64,000 nucleotides of DNA from SAR86 cluster bacterium SAR86B (GTDB taxonomy: Bacteria; Pseudomonadota; Gammaproteobacteria; Magnimaribacterales; D2472): the NCBI GenBank assembly GCA_905182885.1, contig CAJJCW010000001.1, positions 186,001-250,000 on the forward strand. The letters run 5' to 3'. The notes under the pieces were generated by a model. The model searched no databases. It worked only from the letters and a program-made list of their open reading frames with translations, and was not told the origin of the DNA. The stretch's first letter is position 1; each line of letters starts with the position of its first letter. The position numbers were made by a program, and so were the translations under genes. Shown here piece by piece: positions 33,304 to 40,717 of this stretch.

Positions 33304-34494
33304 TTACTCAATAATTTTTGCTACTACACCACGACCAACAGTTCTTCCACCTTCTCTAATTGCAAACTTGAGACCTACGTCCATAGCAATAGGAGCTATT
33401 AGTGTAACTACCATATCAAGGTTATCACCAGGCATAACCATCTCAACTCCGCCAGGAAGTTCACATGCACCTGTCACATCTGTAGTTCTAAAATAAAACT
33501 GAGGTCTGTAATTATTCATAAATGGAGTGTGTCTTCCACCCTCTTCTTTAGTCAATACAAGAATATTTGCTTCAAATTTAGTGTGAGGAGAAATCGCACC
33601 TGGCTTAGAAAGCACTTGGCCTCTTTCAACCGCATCTCTCTCAACACCTCTTAATAGGACACCACAGTTTTCACCTGCACGACCCTCATCAAGAGATTTT
33701 CTAAACATTTCAACACCAGTACATGTAGTTGTTGCTGTATCTTTAATTCCGATAATTTCTAATGGATCACCAGTATTAACAATACCAGCTTCGATTCTTC
33801 CAGTTACTACCGTTCCTCTTCCTGAAATTGTAAACACGTCTTCAATAGGCATTAAGAAAGGAAGATCAGTTGGTCTATCTGGCTCTTCAACAAATGAATC
33901 AAGAGTTTCGATTAGTTTAACAACTGAAGGAACTCCGATTTCAGAAGTATCGCCTTCTAGAGCTTTAAGAGCACTACCAACAATAATTGGAGTGTCATCA
34001 CCTGGGAAGTCATATTCAGTTAGTAGTTCTCTGATTTCCATTTCAACGAGCTCAATCATTTCTGGATCATCATTTTGGTCAGCTTTGTTCATATAAACAA
34101 CTATCTGCTTAACTCCAACTTGGTTACATAATAGTAAATGCTCTCTAGTTTGAGGCATAGGACCATCAGCAGCACTAACAACAAGGATAGCTCCATCCAT
34201 TTGAGCAGCACCAGTAATCATGTTTTTAACATAATCGGCGTGACCTGGACAATCTACGTGAGCGTAATGACGAATAGGAGAAATATACTCAACGTGAGAA
34301 GCGGCAATAGTAATACCTCTTTCTCTTTCTTCTGGAGCATTATCAATATTTGCAAAGTCAACGGCTTCTCCACCGAAAACTTCAGAAGCAACTTTAGTAA
34401 GTGCTGCTGTTAATGTTGTTTTACCATGATCAACGTGACCAACTGTTCCTACGTTTACATGGGGTAACGTTCTTTCGAATTTTTCTCTTGCCAT
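33304..34494 (-). CDS. tuf: elongation factor Tu
   Basis: This 396-residue GTPase has P-loop [14 protein letters not shown] (residues 19-32), [20 protein letters not shown], and [11 protein letters not shown] for guanine specificity; domains II and III are complete. It delivers aminoacyl-tRNA to the ribosome. It lies downstream of tRNA-Tyr and tRNA-Thr as in tufB operons. No second copy exists in the window, although the fusA-rpsJ junction, the usual tufA site, is included. Confidence 0.99.
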   Translation of the reverse strand: MAREKFERTLPHVNVGTVGHVDHGKTTLTAALTKVASEVFGGEAVDFANIDNAPEERERGITIAASHVEYISPIRHYAHVDCPGHADYVKNMITGAAQMDGAILVVSAADGPMPQTREHLLLCNQVGVKQIVVYMNKADQNDDPEMIELVEMEIRELLTEYDFPGDDTPIIVGSALKALEGDTSEIGVPSVVKLIETLDSFVEEPDRPTDLPFLMPIEDVFTISGRGTVVTGRIEAGIVNTGDPLEIIGIKDTATTTCTGVEMFRKSLDEGRAGENCGVLLRGVERDAVERGQVLSKPGAISPHTKFEANILVLTKEEGGRHTPFMNNYRPQFYFRTTDVTGACELPGGVEMVMPGDNLDMVVTLIAPIAMDVGLKFAIREGGRTVGRGVVAKIIE

Positions 34495-34526
34495 CTTTTG
34501 CCTCTCTAAATATTATTTTTATAAAA

Positions 34527-34601
34527 TGGAGCTCATAACCGGACTTGAACCGGTGACCTCTTACTTACCAAGCAAGTGCTCTACCACTGAGCTATATGAG
34601 C
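34527..34601 (-). tRNA. tRNA-Thr (anticodon GGT)
   Basis: The 75-base minus-strand cloverleaf has acceptor GCTCATA/TATGAGC, anticodon stem CTTGC/GTAAG with loop TTGGTAA, T-arm ACCGG-TTCAAGT-CCGGT and encoded CCA. It lies 32 bases before tuf and is probably cotranscribed with it. Confidence 0.97.
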
Positions 34602-34634
34602 TCGGATATGTAGCATCCCATTTTAAGGTGGCGT

Positions 34635-34663
34635 ATTATCCCTCTAAAAAGTTATAAACTCAA
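34635..34663 (-). promoter_or_regulatory. sigma70-like promoter for tRNA-Thr / tuf
   Basis: On the minus strand, -35 TTGAGT (34663-34658) and -10 GATAAT (34640-34635) have a 17-base spacer, located between tRNA-Tyr and tRNA-Thr. The predicted start is about 27 bases before the tRNA. Confidence 0.65.
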
Positions 34664-34723
34664 CCCCTTTTTTACAGATAAAAGTTAGGTTCTTTTTGTT
34701 AATGATTATAAGACAGAAATATA

Positions 34724-34807
34724 TGGTGGAGAGGGTAGGATTCGAACCTACGTAGCCGAAGCGGCAGATTTACAGTCTGCTGGTATTAACCACTCACCCA
34801 CCTCTCC
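34724..34807 (-). tRNA. tRNA-Tyr (anticodon GTA)
   Basis: The 84-base class II tRNA on the minus strand has acceptor GGAGAGG/CCTCTCC, anticodon stem GCAGA/TCTGC with loop CTGTAAA, a long variable arm (CGCTTCGGCTACG), T-loop TTCGAAT and encoded CCA. In E. coli a tRNA-Gly lies between Tyr and Thr; none is present here. Confidence 0.97.
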
Positions 34808-34821
34808 ATTTCAAGGAAGCT

Positions 34822-34850
34822 ATTTTTGTTCTAGAATGGATTGAAGTCAA
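34822..34850 (-). promoter_or_regulatory. possible promoter of tRNA-Tyr
   Basis: A good -35 TTGACT (34850-34845) is followed after 17 bases by a weak -10 AAAAAT (34827-34822). The spacing puts the start 5-10 bases before the tRNA 5' end, which is typical, but the -10 match is poor. Confidence 0.35.
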
Positions 34851-34863
34851 CTATTTTCTTACA

Positions 34864-35610
34864 TTGAATATACTTAATAAATTTAAAATACTTAAAAATA
34901 TACCTGCTGAAAGGCTTAAATTAAGCTTATTTGATGTAATAGACTCCACAAATGCAGAGTGTAAAAGAATAGTATTAGAAAAAGATATTCATGTAATTAT
35001 CTCTAATGAGCAGACTCATGGAAAAGGAAGAGTTGGAAAAGTTTGGTCAAGCCCAGACTCTGGAAATATATATATGTCTATTGCTTGTAAGGGTTTGCTT
35101 CAAAAGGCCCCTTTAAGTTTAATAGTAGGTATTATTTGCCAAAGATCTATCAGGCAATTTGTAGGATCAGATGTAATCGGTCTTAAATGGCCAAATGACA
35201 TTATTTATTCTAAAAAGAAAATTGGTGGAATACTTGTTGAAAAAGAAATCATGGGACAGGATGTTCTTAACATTATTGGAATTGGATTAAATTTAAACCT
35301 CCCAAATAAAGAATCATGGTGGGGAGATCTTTCTTCTTTTGATTTAGCGTCAAAAAGAAACGAGCTTATTAATAATATTATTATCGAATTTATCAACTTT
35401 ATCGATAACGGTATTGATCAATGGGTTGAGGAATGGGAAGATCTTTGCATACATATGAACTCTGAAATTAATATCAAGCAAAATAATAAAATCATAGATT
35501 CTGGAGTTTTTACTGGCATTAATAAAGATGGAAGTGTAAAAATAACATCCAAAGACGGTAATATAAAAAAATATGAGTTTGGTGAAATTTCAATTGATGG
35601 AGTCTATTAA
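34864..35610 (+). CDS. birA: biotin-[acetyl-CoA-carboxylase] ligase, catalytic domain only
   Basis: This protein activates biotin with ATP and attaches it to the carrier lysine of biotin enzymes such as AccB. It has DVIDSTNAECKR, the biotinoyl-AMP loop HGKGRVGKVWSSP, NIYMSIA, LKWPNDIIYSKKKIGGILVE and a small C-terminal SH3-like domain. At 248 residues it lacks the N-terminal winged-helix DNA-binding domain of E. coli BirA, so it should not repress the bio genes. The start used is TTG: no in-frame ATG precedes the conserved FDVIDSTN region and no clear ribosome-binding site is seen, so the exact start is uncertain. Confidence 0.9.
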   Translation: MNILNKFKILKNIPAERLKLSLFDVIDSTNAECKRIVLEKDIHVIISNEQTHGKGRVGKVWSSPDSGNIYMSIACKGLLQKAPLSLIVGIICQRSIRQFVGSDVIGLKWPNDIIYSKKKIGGILVEKEIMGQDVLNIIGIGLNLNLPNKESWWGDLSSFDLASKRNELINNIIIEFINFIDNGIDQWVEEWEDLCIHMNSEINIKQNNKIIDSGVFTGINKDGSVKITSKDGNIKKYEFGEISIDGVY

Positions 35611-35645
35611 ATAAATGAATCATTTTGTAAATAACAATCCCCTAA

Positions 35646-36170
35646 ATGGTGATTATCTCAGAGAACTTTAAAAGAGTTCTTTTTGGTGCTGGCTGCTTCT
35701 GGGGAGTAGAAAGAAAATTCTGGCAATTAGATGGAATCTGGGTGACTTCAGTTGGTTATGCTGGCGGGAATACAAAAAATCCTACCTATGAAGATGTTTG
35801 TTACAAAGAAACTGGTCATGTTGAGGTTGTGGAAATTGTGTATGACCCAGAAATAATTTCATTTACAAGTTTATTAAAAGTTTTTTGGGAATGTCATAAC
35901 CCTACCCAAGGTATGAAGCAAGGTAATGATGTTGGGACACAATATAGATCAGCTATATATTGCTATTCTGATCTAGACATTCTTGAATGTATTAAAAGCA
36001 AAGAAATTTATCAAATAGCATTATCTAATGAGAATTTTAGTGAAATAACTACTGAAATTAGAAATGCACCTGAATATTTTCTAGCAGAGGAGTATCACCA
36101 GCAGTACTTAGCTAAAAATCCTAATGGCTATTGTGGCTTGGGCGGAACAGGTTGTAGTTTGGAGTTGTAG
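35646..36170 (+). CDS. msrA: peptide-methionine (S)-S-oxide reductase
   Basis: The 174-residue MsrA has the catalytic motif FGAGCFWGVE (Cys about residue 16), SVGYAGG, and ECHNPTQGMKQGNDVGTQYR, the substrate-binding region. A C-terminal Cys in GLGGTGCSLEL may act as resolving residue. It repairs oxidised methionine in proteins in the cytoplasm; no signal peptide is present. It follows birA by 35 bases. Confidence 0.95.
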   Translation: MVIISENFKRVLFGAGCFWGVERKFWQLDGIWVTSVGYAGGNTKNPTYEDVCYKETGHVEVVEIVYDPEIISFTSLLKVFWECHNPTQGMKQGNDVGTQYRSAIYCYSDLDILECIKSKEIYQIALSNENFSEITTEIRNAPEYFLAEEYHQQYLAKNPNGYCGLGGTGCSLEL

Positions 36171-36239
36171 AAAAGCTATCTCTTTCGATTATTTTTTTTA
36201 TTGCAATTTAATCTAGATTAGATATATCGATCAGATGTA

Positions 36240-36268
36240 TTCCATGAAAGATTTAATTAATGTAGAAT
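36240..36268 (+). promoter_or_regulatory. possible promoter of tRNA-Thr(TGT)
   Basis: A -10 box TAGAAT (36263-36268) lies 9 bases before the tRNA 5' end, with TTCCAT 17 bases further upstream as a weak -35. The placement of the -10 is right for a tRNA gene; the -35 match is poor. Confidence 0.4.
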
Positions 36269-36277
36269 TTGCATTTC

Positions 36278-36353
36278 GCCGGTATAGCTCAGTTGGTAGA
36301 GCAACTGATTTGTAATCAGTAGGTCCCGAGTTCGACTCTTGGTGCCGGCACCA
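36278..36353 (+). tRNA. tRNA-Thr (anticodon TGT)
   Basis: The 76-base cloverleaf has acceptor GCCGGTA/TGCCGGC, D-arm GCTCAGTTGGTAGAGC, anticodon stem ACTGA/TCAGT with loop TTTGTAA, and encoded CCA. Together with the GGT species near tuf it covers most Thr codons. It stands alone between msrA and the convergent amidohydrolase. Confidence 0.97.
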
Positions 36354-36360
36354 TATTTAC

Positions 36361-37630
36361 TTAATCTCTATAAGTATTTGGTTTATCAAGGTTCTTAATA
36401 TACCTATCTCTCAGCCTAGTTGATCTAGTAGTAAGATCCATATCAACACCATTAATAAATACTTTTTCAGGCATGCTAGACGGCTCAAGAGGGTCTGCTT
36501 CCCAAATTACTAAATCTGCAATATTACCTGGTTTAATTAGTCCTCTTCTGGCGATATTAAAAGAGTCTGCTACGTTGCTAGTCAAGGCCCTAATAGCTCC
36601 GCCATAAGACATTCCATTTGCAACAGCTATTCCAGCACCCTGTCTAACCAGGTGAGAGTTCTGGCCTCCTCCTGAAGAAAATATTAACTTTATTCCTTCT
36701 GCCTCAAGCCTACTTGATAGATTTATATTAGAAGCAAGTTCATCAAAGGAACCAGGTATATTATTGATTGGATTAATTATTAAAGGCGTATTACTACTCG
36801 ATATCTGCTTAGCCACTAGAGAGGCTTCTTGAGCGCCCATAATTATTAAATTAAGATTGTACTTTTTCTTCATCTCTAATAGCTTAAGAATATCTGTTGC
36901 TCTATTTGCTTTAATAATAAGTGGAAGTTTGTCATCAATTAATCTGAAGAGTGCTTTGACATCCCTAGACTGAAGTTCTAGATAATCCGCTAAAGGTGAA
37001 TCATTAATTATTTGATTGATATCTGCATTTGATTTCATATCCCTTACTATCTAGAGACGATGCAAAAGATAAAATATCATCAGTAAGTGCAAGCATTTCT
37101 GATCTTGATGAAGAGCTGCTTCCTCCGATACGTCCTATCATTACCATATCTGGCAGGCTATCAATTTGAAGACTTCCATTTAATGTAAAGAATGATCCAA
37201 GACCTCCAATAGGGCTTGAGGTATCTCTTGGCAGGGTTATTGCAGAGGTGATTCCGTTTGATCTATTCCAAGGAATTCTTGTTGAGTTAGGATTAAAGGC
37301 ATCGTGAATACTAAAACCAATACTATAAATACTAGACTGATCGTCCTTGGTAACGCTTAATGCTCCAATTTCTACTATTCCAATATCGGTATTAGAGACT
37401 ATAAATCCTGGAGTAACTATTTTACCTTCCGCATCTATTATTGTGTCGCCTTGTATTGATGATTTGGATACTTTTTTAATGACTCCATCTTCAATAAGTA
37501 TATTGCCAGTAAAAGCATTATCGTTAATTCCGTCGAAGATCATTGCATTTTTAATAACAATACTTTGAGCTTCGATAATATAAATATTAAAAATTAAAGC
37601 TGCTGAAAATAATATCTTTGTATAGTTCAT
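36361..37630 (-). CDS. amidohydrolase-family protein, second of a tandem pair (frame broken once; HxH motif absent)
   Basis: Two overlapping reading frames form one protein of about 422 residues. The frame changes at about 37034-37052, probably at the CCC run 37041-37043. It has a signal peptide (MNYTKILFSAALIFNIYIIE), the composite N-terminal beta domain (AMIFDGINDNAF, GKIVTPGFIVSNTDIGIVEI) and the C-terminal GLIKPGNIADLVIWEADPLE typical of imidazolonepropionase-like amidohydrolases. Where relatives have the metal-binding HxH this protein reads VSNTDIG, so it may be a catalytically dead or altered partner of the protein encoded upstream. Its start overlaps the stop of that gene (TAATG), suggesting coupled translation and a complex. 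Substrate unknown. Confidence 0.78.
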
Positions 37631-39032
37631 TATTCTTGTATCCTATTTTTATTTGGATTCATGATTCCGATATCGAAATCTGAGCTTGGCTCAATGCCAG
37701 CCTCTTTATCAAAAGCCTTGGCGCCATCTATGTAGACTTTTTCGGCTAGGGCATAAACACTAAATGGGTTTTTCGACCAGAGAACTACATCAGCATTTTT
37801 TCCTACTTTTAAAGAGCCCGTTTGATCATATATTCCAGCTGCTTTTGCTGGGTTGCTTGTAATCCATTTCATTGCTCTTGCTTTTGTTATTTCAAAGCCT
37901 GCTTTTAGTCCTGCAGACAGTGCTTTCGATGCCTCTTGATTAAGATGTTGGATCCCTATCGCGTCGTCTGAATGAACTATGGCGCAACCAGTTCCATTTC
38001 TTGCTTGATCAACTATGGCTACATTTGCCTGAACCATGTCATAGGCTTCATGTTTAAAGCCCCACCAATCTGCCCACATGGCTGCACAAATATTATTTTC
38101 AGCCAATAAGATCGGCTATCTTGTATGGCCTCAACAGCATGATGGAAGGCTGTAATTTTATAACCAAACTCGTTAGCAATATCTATCATCATCGCCATTT
38201 CTTCAGCTCTATAGCAGTGATTCTGAATTAGTATTTCGCCTCGCAATACTCCAGCAAGGGTTTCTAGCTCTAGATCTCTTGTTGGCTTGTAACTGAGTTC
38301 TTTTGCTTCTTCTGACTTTGATTCATATTCATCCAAACGACTTAAATAGGCCTCTGCCTTAATCCAAGATTTTCTATAGCCAGCAATATTACCCATTCGA
38401 GTTGAAGGTGCCTGACTTTTATTTCCATAAACTCTTTTTGGATTTTCTCCACAAGCCATTTTTAAAGAATGAGGTGCATTAGGAAACTTCATAGAGTTAA
38501 TGGTATTTCTTTGAACATTCTTTGCCGTTACTCCCCTTCCTCCAATCAAGTTAGCTGATCCAGGTAAAACATGAAAAGAAGTTATGCCACCCTTCAAAGC
38601 TAGAGCAAATTGAGGATCTTGAACCCATATAGAATGCTCAGCCCACACATCTGCTGTTACCGGACTTGTAGATTCATTGCCGTCTGAGCTTGTAGTTACT
38701 CCGGGAGCAGAATAAACGCCCATATGCGAATGGATATCAATAATCCCTGGTGTGATCCATTTTCCAGCAGCATCAACCACTGTAAACTCAGATGAAGCAG
38801 GAAGATCTTTACCTATAGCAATGATCTTTCCATCTTTTATAAGTAAATCAGTATCTAGAAACTCATTACCTTCTCCGTCATAAATATTGGCACCTCTGAA
38901 CAAAGTATTAGTTTGAGGCATCGGCTCATACGTAGACTCAAAGGGAGTGCTATTGGCAGCTGAGGAAATATTTATAAATGATAGGAGTATTATAAATAAT
39001 GTAGTTATCTTTAATTTTTTGTAATTTTTCAT
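37630..39032 (-). CDS. exported amidohydrolase, imidazolonepropionase-like (two single-base frame breaks)
   Basis: A 466-residue protein is recovered if one extra base is removed at 38127-38128 and one at 38103-38104; the join then reads AVEAYKIADLIAENNICAAM. It has a signal peptide (MKNYKKLKITTLFIILLSFI...SSA), GANIYDGEG, the metal-binding GIIDIHSHMGVY, ITAFHHAVEA, MWADWWGFKHEAYD and GCAIVHSDDAIGIQHL. The C terminus has GSLKVGKNADVVLWSKNPFS. Family members hydrolyse cyclic amides, or peptides for some exported ones; the substrate here is unknown. It is the first gene of the pair and keeps the metal ligands its partner lacks. Confidence 0.85.
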
Positions 39033-39057
39033 ATTACAAATAATTATGCTCTATAAT
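39028..39057 (+). promoter_or_regulatory. possible promoter for the gene at 39089
   Basis: A perfect TATAAT (39052-39057) is preceded at 18 bases by TTCATA (39028-39033). It lies in the divergent gap between the amidohydrolase and the small WYL_2-like gene and would serve the rightward genes. The -35 overlaps the amidohydrolase start. Confidence 0.4.
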
Positions 39058-39088
39058 CCTCATTTTTTAAAACATAATTAATAAGTTT

Positions 39089-39331
39089 ATGTCATCTAGA
39101 ATAACGCAAATTATCCAATCCCTAGAAAAGGGAGAGGTAGAAATAACATTTAAGTCCTTGAAGAGTGGGAGAGATATAACTGAAAAATGTACTTTAAATG
39201 AAAATTTAACTCCTAAGGGCTTTTCGATCAAGCAGAGCTCAGAGGCTGAATCCATTCTTTGCTACTTAACAGAAAAAAAGCGCTGGGAAGATATAAGAAA
39301 AGAGACTATTGTTAGTCATAATGATACTTAA
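39089..39331 (+). CDS. small conserved protein, possible WYL_2 (SH3-like) family
   Basis: The 80-residue cytoplasmic protein reads as a small beta-rich domain: VEITFKSLKSGRDITEKCTL, then CYLTEKKRWEDIRKETI. The pattern of a charged strand pair ending in CTLN and a terminal W-x2-IRKETI resembles the Sm/SH3-like WYL_2 (DUF2693) proteins of marine bacteria and T4-like phages. This is from memory of the family and is tentative. It lies 12 bases before the alcohol dehydrogenase and is possibly cotranscribed. The function is unknown. Confidence 0.55.
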   Translation: MSSRITQIIQSLEKGEVEITFKSLKSGRDITEKCTLNENLTPKGFSIKQSSEAESILCYLTEKKRWEDIRKETIVSHNDT

Positions 39332-39343
39332 AGAGAAGAATAA

Positions 39344-40399
39344 ATGAAATCATACAGAGTAATAGAAAGCGGAGCTCCTCTCATAGAGTGTGAACTTAAT
39401 ATTCCAACTCCTAAGAATAGTGAGGTTTTAATTAGAACAATAGCCTGCGGTGTTTGCCATACAGATATTCATATTCATGATGGTTTCTTTGATATGGGTA
39501 ATGGTAAAAAGATGGCATCTAGACTCAAAGAGCCCTTAACAATGGGTCATGAAATTTTTGGAGAAGTTGTTGCTATTGGGGAAAGTGTAAAAGATATTGA
39601 GATTGGCAAGAAATTTGTAGTTTATCCTTGGATTGGATGCGGTGAGTGCAAATCTTGTATAGAAGATAATGAGCATGAGTGCGGTCCATTGACTGCTCAA
39701 AATCTTGGGGTATCGGTTGATGGAGGCTACGGAGAATTTGTTTTGGTAAAGGATCCAAAATATCTCTTTGATGCCGGTGATACTCCTGATGAACTAGCAG
39801 GAAGCTATGCTTGTAGAGGTCTTACTGCTTATAGCGCACTTAAAAAAGCAAATCCAAAACTAAATGACAAAAAACTAGTGATTATTAGTGCCGGTGGACT
39901 GGGGTTATTAGCAGTAAAAATTGCACAAGCTGCTTTTAATATAAATCCAATTGTAGTTGATATTGACGATGCAAAACTTGCAACTGCAAAAGCTGCAGGC
40001 GCTTCAGAAGTAATCAATTCTTTGCATGAAGGAGCCAAAGAAAGAATTATCGAGCTAACTGGAGGTGGTGCAACTGCGGTTATTGACTATGTTGGAGCAG
40101 AGGCATCTGTAAGATTTGGTTATGATTTATTTGGTTTTAATAAAAATGGCCTGTATATATTAGTTGGTATGTTAGGTGGTAAATTTGAAGTGCAACTTCC
40201 ATTAATGACATTTTCATCAAGAACTCTGAAAGGAGTCTATCTTGGAAGTATTAAAGAAATGGCAGAGCTTATGGAACTTGTTAAGGCTGGAAAAATAGAA
40301 CCCGTTCCTGTTGAAACTAGACATATATCAAAAGTTAATGATACTATCGCAGAATTAAAGGCTGGAAAAATAAAAGGATTAGTCTCACTTATACATTAA
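39344..40399 (+). CDS. zinc-dependent alcohol dehydrogenase (MDR superfamily)
   Basis: The 351-residue medium-chain dehydrogenase has the catalytic zinc ligands in GVCHTDIHIHDG and MGHEIFGEVVAIGESV. The four structural-zinc cysteines are in GCGECKSCIEDNEHEC. The Rossmann motif SAGGLGLLAVKIA is followed by the acidic VDIDDAKL, which suggests NAD rather than NADP. It oxidises alcohols or reduces aldehydes; the substrate is not evident. It lies just upstream of the putative metal-uptake genes but probably has no functional link beyond using zinc. Confidence 0.9.
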   Translation: MKSYRVIESGAPLIECELNIPTPKNSEVLIRTIACGVCHTDIHIHDGFFDMGNGKKMASRLKEPLTMGHEIFGEVVAIGESVKDIEIGKKFVVYPWIGCGECKSCIEDNEHECGPLTAQNLGVSVDGGYGEFVLVKDPKYLFDAGDTPDELAGSYACRGLTAYSALKKANPKLNDKKLVIISAGGLGLLAVKIAQAAFNINPIVVDIDDAKLATAKAAGASEVINSLHEGAKERIIELTGGGATAVIDYVGAEASVRFGYDLFGFNKNGLYILVGMLGGKFEVQLPLMTFSSRTLKGVYLGSIKEMAELMELVKAGKIEPVPVETRHISKVNDTIAELKAGKIKGLVSLIH

Positions 40400-40404
40400 T
40401 TGAC

Positions 40405-40677
40405 ATGAAAAGCTTAAACAATAAATTATTTATTTTCTTTGCAGCAGTTCTTTTTGTAACAGCGGTTTCATCTGATCCATTAATCCATGATCATCTTGAT
40501 AGCAGTAACTCAACAGTCGAATGTGAGTATTGTGAGAATAAAACATTCGATGCCTCAGAAGCAAAAACTCAAGTCGATAATACCTTTATATCTGAATTAA
40601 CTTCTTGCGAAGTAAATAATGATTTCTTTTCCCCTTCTTTCCAAAATTTTCAATCAAGAGCTCCACCAAAAAGTTAA
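40405..40677 (+). CDS. small secreted His/Cys-containing protein, possible DUF2946-like
   Basis: The 90-residue protein begins with a signal peptide (MKSLNNKLFIFFAAVLFVTA). A mature part follows with HDHLD and CEYCENKT, a plausible metal-binding set, and it ends in SRAPPKS. Small periplasmic proteins with an H-x-H/C-x2-C pattern and a terminal R-[AG]-P-P motif occur next to metal-related TonB receptors, often labelled DUF2946. That assignment is tentative. It lies 40 bases before the ZnuD-like receptor and may bind or pass on zinc in the periplasm. Confidence 0.6.
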   Translation: MKSLNNKLFIFFAAVLFVTAVSSDPLIHDHLDSSNSTVECEYCENKTFDASEAKTQVDNTFISELTSCEVNNDFFSPSFQNFQSRAPPKS

Positions 40678-40717
40678 ATTTCTAGTTTTTTAATTTAATT
40701 TTTTTTAAGGAGTTCAT

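Noticed and set aside
34602-34723. tRNA-Gly between tRNA-Tyr and tRNA-Thr, as in E. coli
   Set aside because: No cloverleaf can be drawn in this gap; it holds the tRNA-Thr/tuf promoter instead.
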